Part shown: positions 1 to 7,623 of the stretch, piece by piece
How the letters are laid out: each line of letters opens with the position of its first letter
Position numbering within the stretch: position 1 is the stretch's first letter
Assembly (NCBI RefSeq): GCF_008014675.1
Contig: NZ_VOXD01000046.1
Span: 1-33,782 of the forward strand
Reading direction: 5' to 3'
Length of the DNA: 33,782 bases
From: Neolewinella aurantiaca
GTDB lineage: Bacteria > Bacteroidota > Bacteroidia > Chitinophagales > Saprospiraceae
Notes under the pieces: model-generated
What the model was told of the DNA's origin: nothing
What the model saw: only the letters and a program-made list of their open reading frames with translations
Database searches by the model: none
Made by a program: the position numbers and the translations under genes

Positions 1-56
1 CTTACACGCTGACTTCTGGCGACTTCACTGCTACCAAGCAGATGATCGTACAGTAA
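1..56 (+). CDS. C-terminal end of a T9SS-exported protein (partial)
   Basis: Only the last 17 codons are visible, read in the frame that begins at base 3 and ending at TAA 54-56. The residues read YTLTSGDFTATKQMIVQ. This is the typical last strand of a type IX secretion type A sorting domain (a 'Y.L..G....KQ.IVQ'-like ending), which directs proteins across the outer membrane of Bacteroidota. Nothing can be said about the body of the protein, which lies left of the window. A strong terminator follows 52 bases later, so this is the end of its transcript. The call rests on a short tail and is moderately secure. Confidence 0.6.
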   Translation, partial: YTLTSGDFTATKQMIVQ

Positions 57-107
57 TCGTTACGGGTTAACGCCCGTGAAACGCAGCCTGAAGGCTGCGG
101 AACAGAG

Positions 108-146
108 CCCCGCCACTCAGAGACGAGTGGCGGGGTTTTTGTTTTT
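108..146 (+). terminator. Rho-independent terminator of the upstream T9SS gene
   Basis: A perfect 11-bp stem (CCCCGCCACTC at 108-118, GAGTGGCGGGG at 125-135) with a 6-base loop is followed by TTTTTGTTTTT. The T-run lies on the plus-strand side only, so it serves the gene ending at 56 and not the convergent gene ending at 238. Two weaker inverted repeats precede it: ACGGG/CCCGT at 62-77 and GCAGCCT/AGGCTGC at 83-98. Confidence 0.92.
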
Positions 147-200
147 CAGAACAGCTCTGGCGCTGCAGCCTGCGGAACAGGGCAGGCCCTTAACCATTCA

Positions 201-219
201 TTGCACCTGCGTTCGCGCC
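201..219 (+). repeat. Dispersed 19-bp motif, copy 1
   Basis: TTGCACCTGCGTTCGCGCC, located in the intergenic space 19 bases beyond the stop codon of the convergent GT4 gene. It is preceded by GCCCTTAACC, and a similar GCCTTCAACC precedes the copy at 21734. Confidence 0.7.
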
Positions 220-237
220 CGGAAAATTGCCGAATGC

Positions 238-1344
238 TCAAACAATGGGTGAGGCATCAAAAAGGGAGTCGAAGGTTTCTGCGTACTTCCGCCATGAAAA
301 GCGTGTGGCCCATTCGGGACCAGCATCAGCTCTTCTTTTTACCTCGGGGCCTTGTTTGGCTACCGTCAGGAGATGGTCCGTTAACAGGTCTTCATGCTCT
401 GTGGGGTAGAAGTAAGCGAGGTTGCCACCGACTTCAGGCAGACTCGAGTTGTCGGGGCAAATAACGTTGGTGCCACAGGCCAATGCTTCCACGACAGGGA
501 ACCCGAAACCTTCATAGATGCTGGGATACACCAGGGCAAGAGCATTAGTGTAAGCCTGACCGAGTAGTTCGAGCGGAACAAAGCCCGTGAGGATAATGTC
601 TGATCGGTAAGGATGCTGTTCGAGCTCTTCGAAAAAGGTGCCGGACTTCCAGCCTTTCTGCCCAACGATCACCAGTTGGACTTGCTCGGTGGATTGCTCT
701 CTGAAGGCATGGTAGGCGCGGAGGAGGCCGCTTAGATTTTTGCGTGGTTCGATGGTGCCAACGAAAAGAAAGTAGGGTTCGGTCAGTTTGAACGCTGCGG
801 TGAATTCGTTCCCTTCATCCCGGGAGATGCGCTCATCGTATCCCAGAGGGATAGTGACGGTCTTGGGAGCGGTAAAGGGGTAGACGCTGGCCAGGTCGTT
901 GGTGGTGCTTAAAGAGTTGGAGAGTACGGTATCTGCCCGGCGGAGAATGCCAGGAAGGAATGTTCGTTGTAGTATCTGGCTGTGCCAGCGGTGGTAGTCG
1001 GGCAGCAGGATAGGGGTGAGGTCATGGATCATTGTAACCCGACGCATTCCGGAGGGGAGGTTGAAGGGACCGAAATGTGCGGGTTCAAATACGGCATCGA
1101 CTTTGAGCCGGCGAAGGAGCCGGGGAATGATGAAAAACAACCGCATGGATGCGTAACCGATTGGCAGGTGAATGTTCGGCACTTCGATCTGTTTCAGGGG
1201 GAGCGCCGGGTCCTTCTTCTCACGGATGATGATGTACTCATGCCGGGTGTTCATCTGGCTTAGCGCATTTACGAGTTCACGGACGTAGACGTGAACTCCA
1301 GCCCGCTGATTGTCTAAAGGATCGGCAATGATGGCGATTTTCAT
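238..1344 (-). CDS. GT4-family glycosyltransferase
   Basis: A 368-residue cytoplasmic or membrane-associated glycosyltransferase of the GT-B fold, expected to transfer a sugar from a nucleotide donor during surface polysaccharide assembly. The N-terminus (MKIAIIADPLDNQRAGVHVY) is a typical GT4 beginning with a glycine-containing acceptor loop. The C-terminal donor-binding half carries FVGTIEPRKNL, VIVGQKGWK, a TGFV segment and the EGFGFPVVEA block with the E-x7-E signature near residue 280, then NSSLPEVGG. The ATG at 1344 overlaps the stop of the upstream gene by 4 bases (ATGA), so the two are almost certainly translationally coupled. The sugar and acceptor cannot be read from sequence. Its closest relative in the window is the GT4 half of the neighbouring fusion protein, which shares EPRKNL, GKKGWK and NNSSLPEV-type blocks, so the pair probably arose by duplication. 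Confidence 0.93.
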   Translation of the reverse strand: MKIAIIADPLDNQRAGVHVYVRELVNALSQMNTRHEYIIIREKKDPALPLKQIEVPNIHLPIGYASMRLFFIIPRLLRRLKVDAVFEPAHFGPFNLPSGMRRVTMIHDLTPILLPDYHRWHSQILQRTFLPGILRRADTVLSNSLSTTNDLASVYPFTAPKTVTIPLGYDERISRDEGNEFTAAFKLTEPYFLFVGTIEPRKNLSGLLRAYHAFREQSTEQVQLVIVGQKGWKSGTFFEELEQHPYRSDIILTGFVPLELLGQAYTNALALVYPSIYEGFGFPVVEALACGTNVICPDNSSLPEVGGNLAYFYPTEHEDLLTDHLLTVAKQGPEVKRRADAGPEWATRFSWRKYAETFDSLFDASPIV

Positions 1345-3350
1345 GGCGTATCGTTAAGAATATTCTCATAAGCATTGATGGTCAGGAGAGCAGTTTTAAG
1401 CCATGAGAACTTATTCGCCTGACGCCAGGCAGCGTCTGATTTTTGGGCATGGAAATCGTTGTCCGTAAGCATTTGGTGCATCGCCGCGGCGATTTCCGGA
1501 AGATCATTGGGGTCTACTCCAATACCTCCATCTCCTGCTACTTCGGGCAGGGAACTGTTGTTGCCATAGATGGTAGGTGTGCCGCAAGACATTGCTTCGA
1601 CGATGGGAAGGCCAAAGCCTTCGTAGAAGGAAACGTAGCATAGCGCCCGGGCGTGAGCGTAGAGAACGGGGAGGTCTGCGTCGTTGACGAAGCCTGTAAA
1701 GATTACCCCCGGAAGGTCGGCGGGGAGATCAGCGAAGATTTCGTCGGTTTTCCATCCTTTCTTACCGCAGACCACAAGGTTACAATCGAGGTCAGGGTTG
1801 TCCTGTTTCAACTGTAAGAACGCTTTGATGGTGTTAGCGAGGTTTTTCCGGGGTTCGATGGTGGACAAACACATCAGGTAAGGAGAGGAAGGAATTCCGT
1901 ATTCCATGAAAACGTTCGCGGGGTTTGTCTTTGCCGCTTCTGTGTTGAAGAAATCTGTATCGGCAGCTTCGGGTACGAGGTGCAGACTTTCTGCTGGCGG
2001 CTGGTACAAGCGCTTGAGGTCGTCTTCGGTAGCGCTGGAAACAGATAAGAAAGAAGCCCGGGCTGCGATGGCGGACTGCATGCCTTTTTCGGCTGATTCC
2101 ACGTTCAGGTCCTCGTGGTATTCGGGGAACAGCAAATGGCTGAAGTCGTGAACGGTGAGCAAGACACGCTTCCCTTCGTGGGGAAGAAAATCGAAGTGCT
2201 GCGGCAGCGGAATATGGATCAGGTCGGTAGACTGGATGATTTCCTGAATAGGAGCCCAACCCATACCTGTTGCGGTATTTCTGGCTACGTTTTTAAAGGA
2301 ATTCAGATACCTTCTGAAAGGCCCGTTGCGGTAAAGGCTGGCAATGGGGCGGTATACCGAACTGGGCAGCACTTTTTTGATGTAAAGCTTTAACAACAGC
2401 AGGCTCTTTTCGTAGGACATTGTGCGCCGGTCAGTTAAAACGGCTTTTTCTTCGCTGGTGGCTTGCTGCTCTTTTGCTACTATTGGTTGCTGAGACTCGA
2501 ACTGTACGACGCCGAAGTTGTCAACCATTGAAATGTCCAGGTGAGGAAAATGCGGGAGCAGGGGAGCAAGGCCCTGGCTTAGCCCGGTCAGGTAGCGTTT
2601 GATGCCATCGTTATCGGTTGTGGATAGTTTAGATGCTTCTATTATGATTCGTCGGGAAGGAGGTAATTTGTGCTCTGTTGCCTCGAGGTAGCCGAACTGG
2701 TGGAGTGTTGCTCCGTGGATGTTGGTAAGAAGGCGTTGGAGCTCAGGTGGTACCTCATTTTTCCAGCCGCCCACTTTACCGCTCCGAAAATGTTTTTTGA
2801 CCCGTTCAGCGCTGAAAGCTTCACCTTTTCCTCCCCCGTACGCCGGTTGCCCGTTGCGTAAGCTTTGGAAAGTAGGAAGTTTGGAATGGTTGGGAGCGGG
2901 CAAGTCTATAATTGACCTCAGTTTTTCTACCTCACGGATGGGGTCGGAGATGAGGTCTTCGAAGCGAATGATGATAGCTGCCTTCTTCGTCCACTGTTGG
3001 ACGTTTTCGGACCATCCGCCAAAAAAACTGCCGTTTTGGGCGAGGGTTGCTTCGAGTAGGTTGTTGTAGAAGTCGGTACCAGGGGCGACGATGTCTTTGC
3101 GGTGATGTGCGATGGAGACGAGGGAGTCTCTTCCGTCCCGGATGAGGTATACGGCGGGGAGGTCTTTTAACTCCTGGGGTAATTTCTCCGGAAGAAGATG
3201 GGTCTTTACTACGGGATAATTGGTGAAATTATAGTCTACCTCCCGGTCGGGGTCCTGATGGTAGGTGCTGGAGGTCAGGCCGTAAACTTCATGTAATACG
3301 TTTCGGAAAAAAGTATTGCCCGAGCGGGGAAAGGAAGCTAGCCAGATCAT
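1341..3350 (-). CDS. Sulfotransferase-glycosyltransferase (GT4) fusion protein
   Basis: This 669-residue protein joins two enzymes. Residues 1 to about 215 are a PAPS-dependent sulfotransferase: MIWLASFPRSGNTFFRN is the 5'-phosphosulfate-binding loop, and YLIRDGRDSLVSIAHH near residue 70 is the 3'-phosphate-binding motif. After a linker of about 100 residues, residues about 310-665 form a GT4 domain with LSTIEPRKNL, VVCGKKGWK, GFVNDADLPVLYAHA and YEGFGLPIVEAMSCG (E-x7-E near residue 577). Both halves look intact, so the likely role is coupled glycosyl and sulfate transfer on one polysaccharide; this coupling is inferred. The ATG at 3350 is the natural start because the PSB loop begins at residue 7. 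The gene starts about 100 bases from the divergently oriented sulfotransferase and overlaps the downstream GT4 gene by 4 bases. Confidence 0.9.
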   Translation of the reverse strand: MIWLASFPRSGNTFFRNVLHEVYGLTSSTYHQDPDREVDYNFTNYPVVKTHLLPEKLPQELKDLPAVYLIRDGRDSLVSIAHHRKDIVAPGTDFYNNLLEATLAQNGSFFGGWSENVQQWTKKAAIIIRFEDLISDPIREVEKLRSIIDLPAPNHSKLPTFQSLRNGQPAYGGGKGEAFSAERVKKHFRSGKVGGWKNEVPPELQRLLTNIHGATLHQFGYLEATEHKLPPSRRIIIEASKLSTTDNDGIKRYLTGLSQGLAPLLPHFPHLDISMVDNFGVVQFESQQPIVAKEQQATSEEKAVLTDRRTMSYEKSLLLLKLYIKKVLPSSVYRPIASLYRNGPFRRYLNSFKNVARNTATGMGWAPIQEIIQSTDLIHIPLPQHFDFLPHEGKRVLLTVHDFSHLLFPEYHEDLNVESAEKGMQSAIAARASFLSVSSATEDDLKRLYQPPAESLHLVPEAADTDFFNTEAAKTNPANVFMEYGIPSSPYLMCLSTIEPRKNLANTIKAFLQLKQDNPDLDCNLVVCGKKGWKTDEIFADLPADLPGVIFTGFVNDADLPVLYAHARALCYVSFYEGFGLPIVEAMSCGTPTIYGNNSSLPEVAGDGGIGVDPNDLPEIAAAMHQMLTDNDFHAQKSDAAWRQANKFSWLKTALLTINAYENILNDTP

Positions 3351-3447
3351 ATTTAAAGGTGGGATGAGGTAAGAAAAGCCAAAGTCATCAGACGAAAGTA
3401 TAAATCCCTAAAGAAAATTATGCTTCTGGCTGGTAAAGTAGTATTTC

Positions 3448-4218
3448 TTGTTGCTTGTAAGCGATATTTGGCACTACATAAAGCATTTTAAATTGAAACT
3501 CTTCCGTTTTTTTCGTAAAAAAAGAGGTGCTCCTTCTCCGGAGAAGGCGTTGACGCTTGTGTCAGTACACATTCCGAAGACGGCAGGCACCAGTTTTCGC
3601 AAGTCGCTCAAAACAGCTTACGGGGAAGAAGAGGTGGTCCGGCTCGATATAAACCTGAAAAACCGGAGAGCCCGGCTAAACGAGGAAGAATACGAAGAGG
3701 ATTTTCTGCCAAATGGTATCCAGGTGGTGCACGGGCATTTCAGCCCGGCGGTTATTCTGGAGCAATTTCCAGAGACTTCAGGGGTAGACTTTATTACCTG
3801 GGTACGTCATCCTGTAGAGCGGGTGATTTCCAATTATTTCTACCTGGAAAAGCGCCTGAAAGAAGAGCTCGATGAAGCAGGCAAGGGCCTCAATATTTTG
3901 AGCAAGATGCAACGTTCCTTACTGGAGTATGCGCGAGACGAGATCAACCGTAACCGCCAGCACAAATTCCTCGAAGGAATGTTGTTGGAAGATTTCAAAT
4001 TCGTAGGCGTTCAGGAACACTATACCGATGATCTCGCTGAGCTCGGTCTGCGTCTGGGCTGGAAAGAGGTGAAAGAAACCGCGGTCAACATTACGGCCAG
4101 GGAGAAACCGGCGGTCAGCGATGAAACCAGAGCGGAGATTGCGCGGCTCAACGAGAGAGATATGGCACTTTATGAACAGGCCCTGCACCTGCGTTCGCGC
4201 CGCAAGGAAAAGCCGTAA
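3448..4218 (+). CDS. Carbohydrate sulfotransferase (Sulfotransfer_2-like)
   Basis: This 256-residue predicted PAPS-dependent sulfotransferase has VHIPKTAGTSFRKSL (5'-phosphosulfate loop, about residues 36-50) and TWVRHPVERVISNYFYLEK (3'-phosphate motif, about residues 115-133). These are the hallmarks of the type 2 carbohydrate sulfotransferase family. No in-frame ATG exists before the PSB loop and a stop lies at 3439-3441, so initiation must use TTG at 3448 or 3451, or a later non-ATG codon; the exact start is uncertain. The first 30 residues are basic (LKLFRFFRKKR) without a clear signal peptide. The stop TAA at 4216-4218 is followed, in the same reading frame and without a gap, by a second sulfotransferase copy that is broken. 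The 3' end contains a copy of the dispersed 19-bp motif, encoding LHLRSR. Confidence 0.85.
   Translation: MLLVSDIWHYIKHFKLKLFRFFRKKRGAPSPEKALTLVSVHIPKTAGTSFRKSLKTAYGEEEVVRLDINLKNRRARLNEEEYEEDFLPNGIQVVHGHFSPAVILEQFPETSGVDFITWVRHPVERVISNYFYLEKRLKEELDEAGKGLNILSKMQRSLLEYARDEINRNRQHKFLEGMLLEDFKFVGVQEHYTDDLAELGLRLGWKEVKETAVNITAREKPAVSDETRAEIARLNERDMALYEQALHLRSRRKEKP
4183..4201 (+). repeat. Dispersed 19-bp motif, copy 2 (inside sulfotransferase 3' end)
   Basis: CTGCACCTGCGTTCGCGCC lies within the last codons of the sulfotransferase gene and differs from copy 1 only at its first base. It is preceded by GGCC, as is the copy at 31457. Confidence 0.65.
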
Positions 4219-4878
4219 ATTGAATTGGTCTCTATTCATGTCCCTAAAACAGCGGGGACGTCGTTCTAACATACCCTGCGCGAGCTTTACGGCGGCGGGG
4301 TGACAGAAAGCCTGCACCGAACCCACGTTACGCGCGATGCGCACAAGCGTCAGCCCCTGGCCGCTTACCTGACCGGAGAAACAAAAGTTGTTCATGGGCA
4401 CTTCCACTACGAAGAGATTGCTGAGGTGAAGCAAGCGCACGATGCGAAAGTAATTTGCTGGCTCCGTGATCCTGTGGAACGGGTTATTTCCAATTACCAC
4501 TTCTTTGAAAATGGCCTGACCGATCCGGCCAGAAATAAAAAGAACTACGAACTGAATAAGCACCGTAAGCACGAATCTCTGCTTACCTACGCCACGATGC
4601 CCGAAAAAAACAACGTGATGAGTAAGCTTTTGACTGGAATTGACCTGGCAGACATCTTCTTTATCGGGTTTACGGAGGACTATGAAAACGACCTCAGCCG
4701 CCTGAGTAATTTACTGGGCTGGCCCGAAGTAACGCCCGCTCACCTGAATACGCGGCGCGCGCCGGAGGGACCAACAGAAGAGGTTACGGCAGAAGTCAGG
4801 GCAGAAATTGCCCGGCTCAACGCCGGGGACGTTGCTCTTTACCGACGGGCGCTCGAACTGAAGGAGAATGCGCGTTAG
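4219..4878 (+). pseudogene. Second tandem sulfotransferase, interrupted by an in-frame TAA
   Basis: Directly after the previous stop codon the same frame reads IELVSIHVPKTAGTSF, an intact 5'-phosphosulfate loop. A TAA follows at 4267-4269, and then the frame continues as HTLRELYGGG through to the stop at 4876-4878. The equivalent position in the upstream copy is Arg (TSFRKSLKTAYG), so a substitution such as CAA to TAA would explain the break. The remainder is well preserved: VICWLRDPVERVISNYHFF is the 3'-phosphate motif, and the C-terminus (AEIARLNAGDVALYRRALEL) matches the upstream copy. The only long open part begins at GTG 4300 and lacks the PAPS loop, so it should be inactive. Good preservation suggests recent inactivation, or a base error in the assembly. 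No ATG start is visible; TTG 4225 is the only plausible one. Confidence 0.8.
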
Positions 4879-4898
4879 CCGAGGGGCCGCAACAGCGC

Positions 4899-4930
4899 CT
4901 GGACGGTCAGGATTAAGATGGTTACATTTG
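4899..4930 (+). promoter_or_regulatory. Possible Bacteroidota-type promoter for the MBOAT-SGNH gene
   Basis: TACATTTG at 4923-4930 fits the TAnnTTTG -7 element of Bacteroidota. The -33 position holds only CTGG (4899-4902) instead of TTTG, with 20 bases between. The start codon follows at 4971, leaving a leader of about 35 bases. Confidence 0.4.
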
Positions 4931-4970
4931 CAGCTCTCTAACTCGTTGCTCTGTAAGGTCAAATACTCAT

Positions 4971-7490
4971 ATGTTGGAATCATCTTCAGGCATCCGGAAT
5001 GCCCAGGCCATCTGGGCTGAACAAAAGGCGCGATTGCCCGTGTTCGTTGGGGTGCTTCTTTGCCTGTCTGCGATTTACTTCTTCCAACTCGAGGAAGACT
5101 TACAGCTCTTTCGCCTGTTTCTGATTTTTGTGGCCGGCTTCTTCGTGTCAGGGCTGCTGGATGGTGAAACTCGTCTGAAGTTTATTTGGGCGCTGAACGC
5201 AGGTGCAATGTTTGCTTTATTCGGTGTAACCGCCGGGCTGGGGATTCTGGTGATTGGTCTGTTGTTTTTCCTGATCGTTAACCTGCCCATTGGTGTGTGG
5301 TGGCGGGCATTACTGGCCCTCCTGTCAGGAGGTGTTTTGGCGATGGGTAAGTTGGGGTACCTCCCCTTTGCTGAGGCAGGCATCGTCTCGACGGTCATTG
5401 GTGGACTCTTCATGTTTCGTAGTATCCTTTACCTGTACGAAGTGCATCACGGCTGGCAGAATGCTTCCGTTTGGTTGAAGTTGAATTATTTCTTTCTGCT
5501 ACCTAACCTCATCTTCGTCATTTTTCCGGTCGTAGACCTCAAGACATTCGCCAGAACCTACCAGCCGGAAGTCTCACCGGAAACCCTGGAGAAAGGACTG
5601 CTGTGGATGATGCGGGGTATGTTTCACCTGTTGCTCTACCGCATTGCCTATTACTACCTGATGCCCGATCCTGCTGCTACCAGTTCGGTCTTTCAGGTCA
5701 TTCAGTACATGGCGGTGTCTTACGCTCTGATCGTGAGGTTGTCGGGTATTTTTCACCTCTCCACCGGAATGCTGTGCCTTTTCGGCTTCAACCTTCCACC
5801 TACGTTCGATAACTACTTCCTCGCTACCGGCTTTAGCGATCTGTGGCGTCGGATCAATGTTTACTGGAAAGACTTCATGATGAAGGTCTTCTACTTCCCC
5901 ATTTATTTCCGGTTCACGAAAAGAAACAGCGTGGCTGTGTTTATATCGGTCATGCTGGTGTTTCTCATCAACTGGGGGCTCCATCAGTACCAATGGTTTT
6001 GGATCAAAGGGACCTTCCCCGTTACAATTATAGACGCCATATTTTGGCTGGGCTTTGGCCTTCTGGTTGCAGCTAATTCTATTTATCAGATTAAGACCAA
6101 AAAGAAAAGGAAGAAAGTCAAAGAATTCTCTTTGCGGGCAGCCTCGGTCACCTGCTTGCAGGTGATTGGGATGTTTACTTTTATGAGTGTACTGTGGTCG
6201 TTCTGGACAAGCCCGAGCATCGCAACCTGGCTGGAGTTGATCGAACTCGCTCTTCCCATTTCTGCTGTTCAGCTGGCCCTTATTGCCGGAGGACTTGTTG
6301 CGCTGTACTGCATCGGGATCGCGGGCAGTTACGTGAGCTACTACCTGGACAAAACGAATAAGAATCCGGATCAATCCCTCAAGGTGAAAGCTTACGCCCT
6401 GTTCTGGGTGGTGGCTGTTGTTCTGATGGTCAACCCCGTAAGCAAATGGGTGGAAACCTCCCTGGCCATCGACCTGGGCCCCGTCCGTGAAGCCCGACTG
6501 AATGCTGCCGACGCTGCGCGGCAGTTTCAGGGCTACTACGAAACCCTGTTAACGGGCAAAGACCTGGCAACGGTAGGGGTAGCAAAGAATGAAGACGAGA
6601 ATAGTAGAGAGTGGAAGCCGCTCGGGAGCTTTGGAATCATTAAGCAAAACGAAAATGAATTCTCCCGAAGCCTTTTGCCCGATGTTGAAATCATCTTTAA
6701 AGACGCCCGCCTCACTACGAATTCATTCGGTTTCAGGGATCGGGAATACAACTTTGAGCGCCCCCCTAACACGATGAGAATTGCCCTGCTGGGCGGGTCT
6801 TCCGAAATGGGAGCAGGAGTCTCGGACGAAGAAACTTTTGAGAATATCGTGGAAGATACCCTTAACCAGACAGGAGGTTTGGCGAATTCAGAGAAGGTAG
6901 AAATTTTGAATTTCGCGCTTTCCGGAATGAAAATGCCCAATCAGGTAATGAAAGCGGCTGAAGCAATAACTTACAATCCACAGGTTTTGCTGTACGCAAT
7001 TCATACAGAAGAAACTGGCCGCGGGCTGAAAGAATTTATCAAGATATTTACCTCCGAAGATGCTTCCCTGTTTCCTGAAATAAACGAAATTAGTCGTCTT
7101 GCCGGTCTCCAGCCAGAGATGTCAGCGCTGAAAAAGCAGAGCTTGCTGCGCCCTTATGCCCGTGAACTGGTAACCTGGACGGCTCGCCGGATTGTGAAGT
7201 TGGCCAGAGAGGCTAATGTGAAGCCCGTCATGATGTTTACACCGGTTCTTGAACTGAAGAATGCAAAGAAATTGGTCGAAGATGAAGAGATCAAAAACAT
7301 TTTCCGCAAGGCCGGATTTTTAGTTGTTGATGTACAGACCGCTTACGATGGATATGATGCAACTAATCTACGGGTTGCTAAAGGGGATAATCACCCGAAC
7401 GCACAGGCTCATCGTCTGATGGCTGACGAATTGCTCCGTCAGTTTAGAAATAATACTGAGTTAATCAGGCTTCTGGAAGCAGTAGAATGA
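4971..7490 (+). CDS. MBOAT O-acyltransferase fused to an SGNH-like hydrolase domain
   Basis: This 839-residue protein has many membrane segments over residues about 20-480, then a soluble C-terminal half. The membrane part has MBOAT features: DLWRRINVYWKDFMMKVFYF matches the conserved Arg/Trp block of DltB/AlgI-like enzymes, and INWGLHQYQWF contains the expected membrane histidine, H338. The soluble part has the SGNH nucleophile-type block ALLGGSSEMGAG (S610/S611) and the closing GDNHPNAQAH block (D806, H808). Such proteins move acyl groups onto extracytoplasmic glycans. MBOAT plus SGNH parallels DltB plus DltD, or alginate acetylation partners. The natural acyl donor is unknown. It follows the sulfotransferases and converges with the ABC exporter genes, so a polysaccharide substrate is likely. 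ATG 4971 follows a TAnnTTTG element. Confidence 0.85.
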   Translation: MLESSSGIRNAQAIWAEQKARLPVFVGVLLCLSAIYFFQLEEDLQLFRLFLIFVAGFFVSGLLDGETRLKFIWALNAGAMFALFGVTAGLGILVIGLLFFLIVNLPIGVWWRALLALLSGGVLAMGKLGYLPFAEAGIVSTVIGGLFMFRSILYLYEVHHGWQNASVWLKLNYFFLLPNLIFVIFPVVDLKTFARTYQPEVSPETLEKGLLWMMRGMFHLLLYRIAYYYLMPDPAATSSVFQVIQYMAVSYALIVRLSGIFHLSTGMLCLFGFNLPPTFDNYFLATGFSDLWRRINVYWKDFMMKVFYFPIYFRFTKRNSVAVFISVMLVFLINWGLHQYQWFWIKGTFPVTIIDAIFWLGFGLLVAANSIYQIKTKKKRKKVKEFSLRAASVTCLQVIGMFTFMSVLWSFWTSPSIATWLELIELALPISAVQLALIAGGLVALYCIGIAGSYVSYYLDKTNKNPDQSLKVKAYALFWVVAVVLMVNPVSKWVETSLAIDLGPVREARLNAADAARQFQGYYETLLTGKDLATVGVAKNEDENSREWKPLGSFGIIKQNENEFSRSLLPDVEIIFKDARLTTNSFGFRDREYNFERPPNTMRIALLGGSSEMGAGVSDEETFENIVEDTLNQTGGLANSEKVEILNFALSGMKMPNQVMKAAEAITYNPQVLLYAIHTEETGRGLKEFIKIFTSEDASLFPEINEISRLAGLQPEMSALKKQSLLRPYARELVTWTARRIVKLAREANVKPVMMFTPVLELKNAKKLVEDEEIKNIFRKAGFLVVDVQTAYDGYDATNLRVAKGDNHPNAQAHRLMADELLRQFRNNTELIRLLEAVE

Positions 7491-7493
7491 CCA

Positions 7494-7601
7494 CGGGTGA
7501 ATGGGCGCAAACCAGATTGTCGCTCAATCCCTTCCAAGCCTTCCCACATCGCTTCGCTGGGGAGGAGCAATCGCGACAATCTGGTCTGCGCCCGGGTGAA
7601 T
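7494..7601. repeat. MITE-like 90-bp palindrome with flanking 9-bp direct repeats
   Basis: Arms of 21 bp at 7503-7523 and 7573-7593 are inverted copies with a single mismatch. The outer arm begins GGGCGCAAACCAGATTG. A second stem lies inside: CCTTCCCA at 7539-7546 pairs with TGGGGAGG at 7558-7565. The whole is bounded by CGGGTGAAT at 7494-7502 and again at 7593-7601, which looks like a target-site duplication; GGGTGAAT occurs a third time at 7617-7624. It sits exactly between two convergent genes and may also stop transcription from both sides. No transposase is encoded. Confidence 0.75.
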
Positions 7602-7623
7602 CCTTTCTTTACTTCAGGGTGAA

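Noticed and set aside
4216..4269. Readthrough of two TAA codons giving one long double-domain sulfotransferase
   Set aside because: TAA is a normal, efficient stop elsewhere in this window, and no stem-loop or pyrrolysine/selenocysteine signal is visible. A broken second copy is simpler.
3919..4572. 217-codon minus-strand frame opposite the sulfotransferase pair
   Set aside because: It spans two clearly coding copies on the other strand and has no motifs of its own.
5574..6374. 266-codon minus-strand frame opposite the MBOAT gene
   Set aside because: Composition rich in His, Gln and Arg, as expected for the reverse of hydrophobic codons; no family features.
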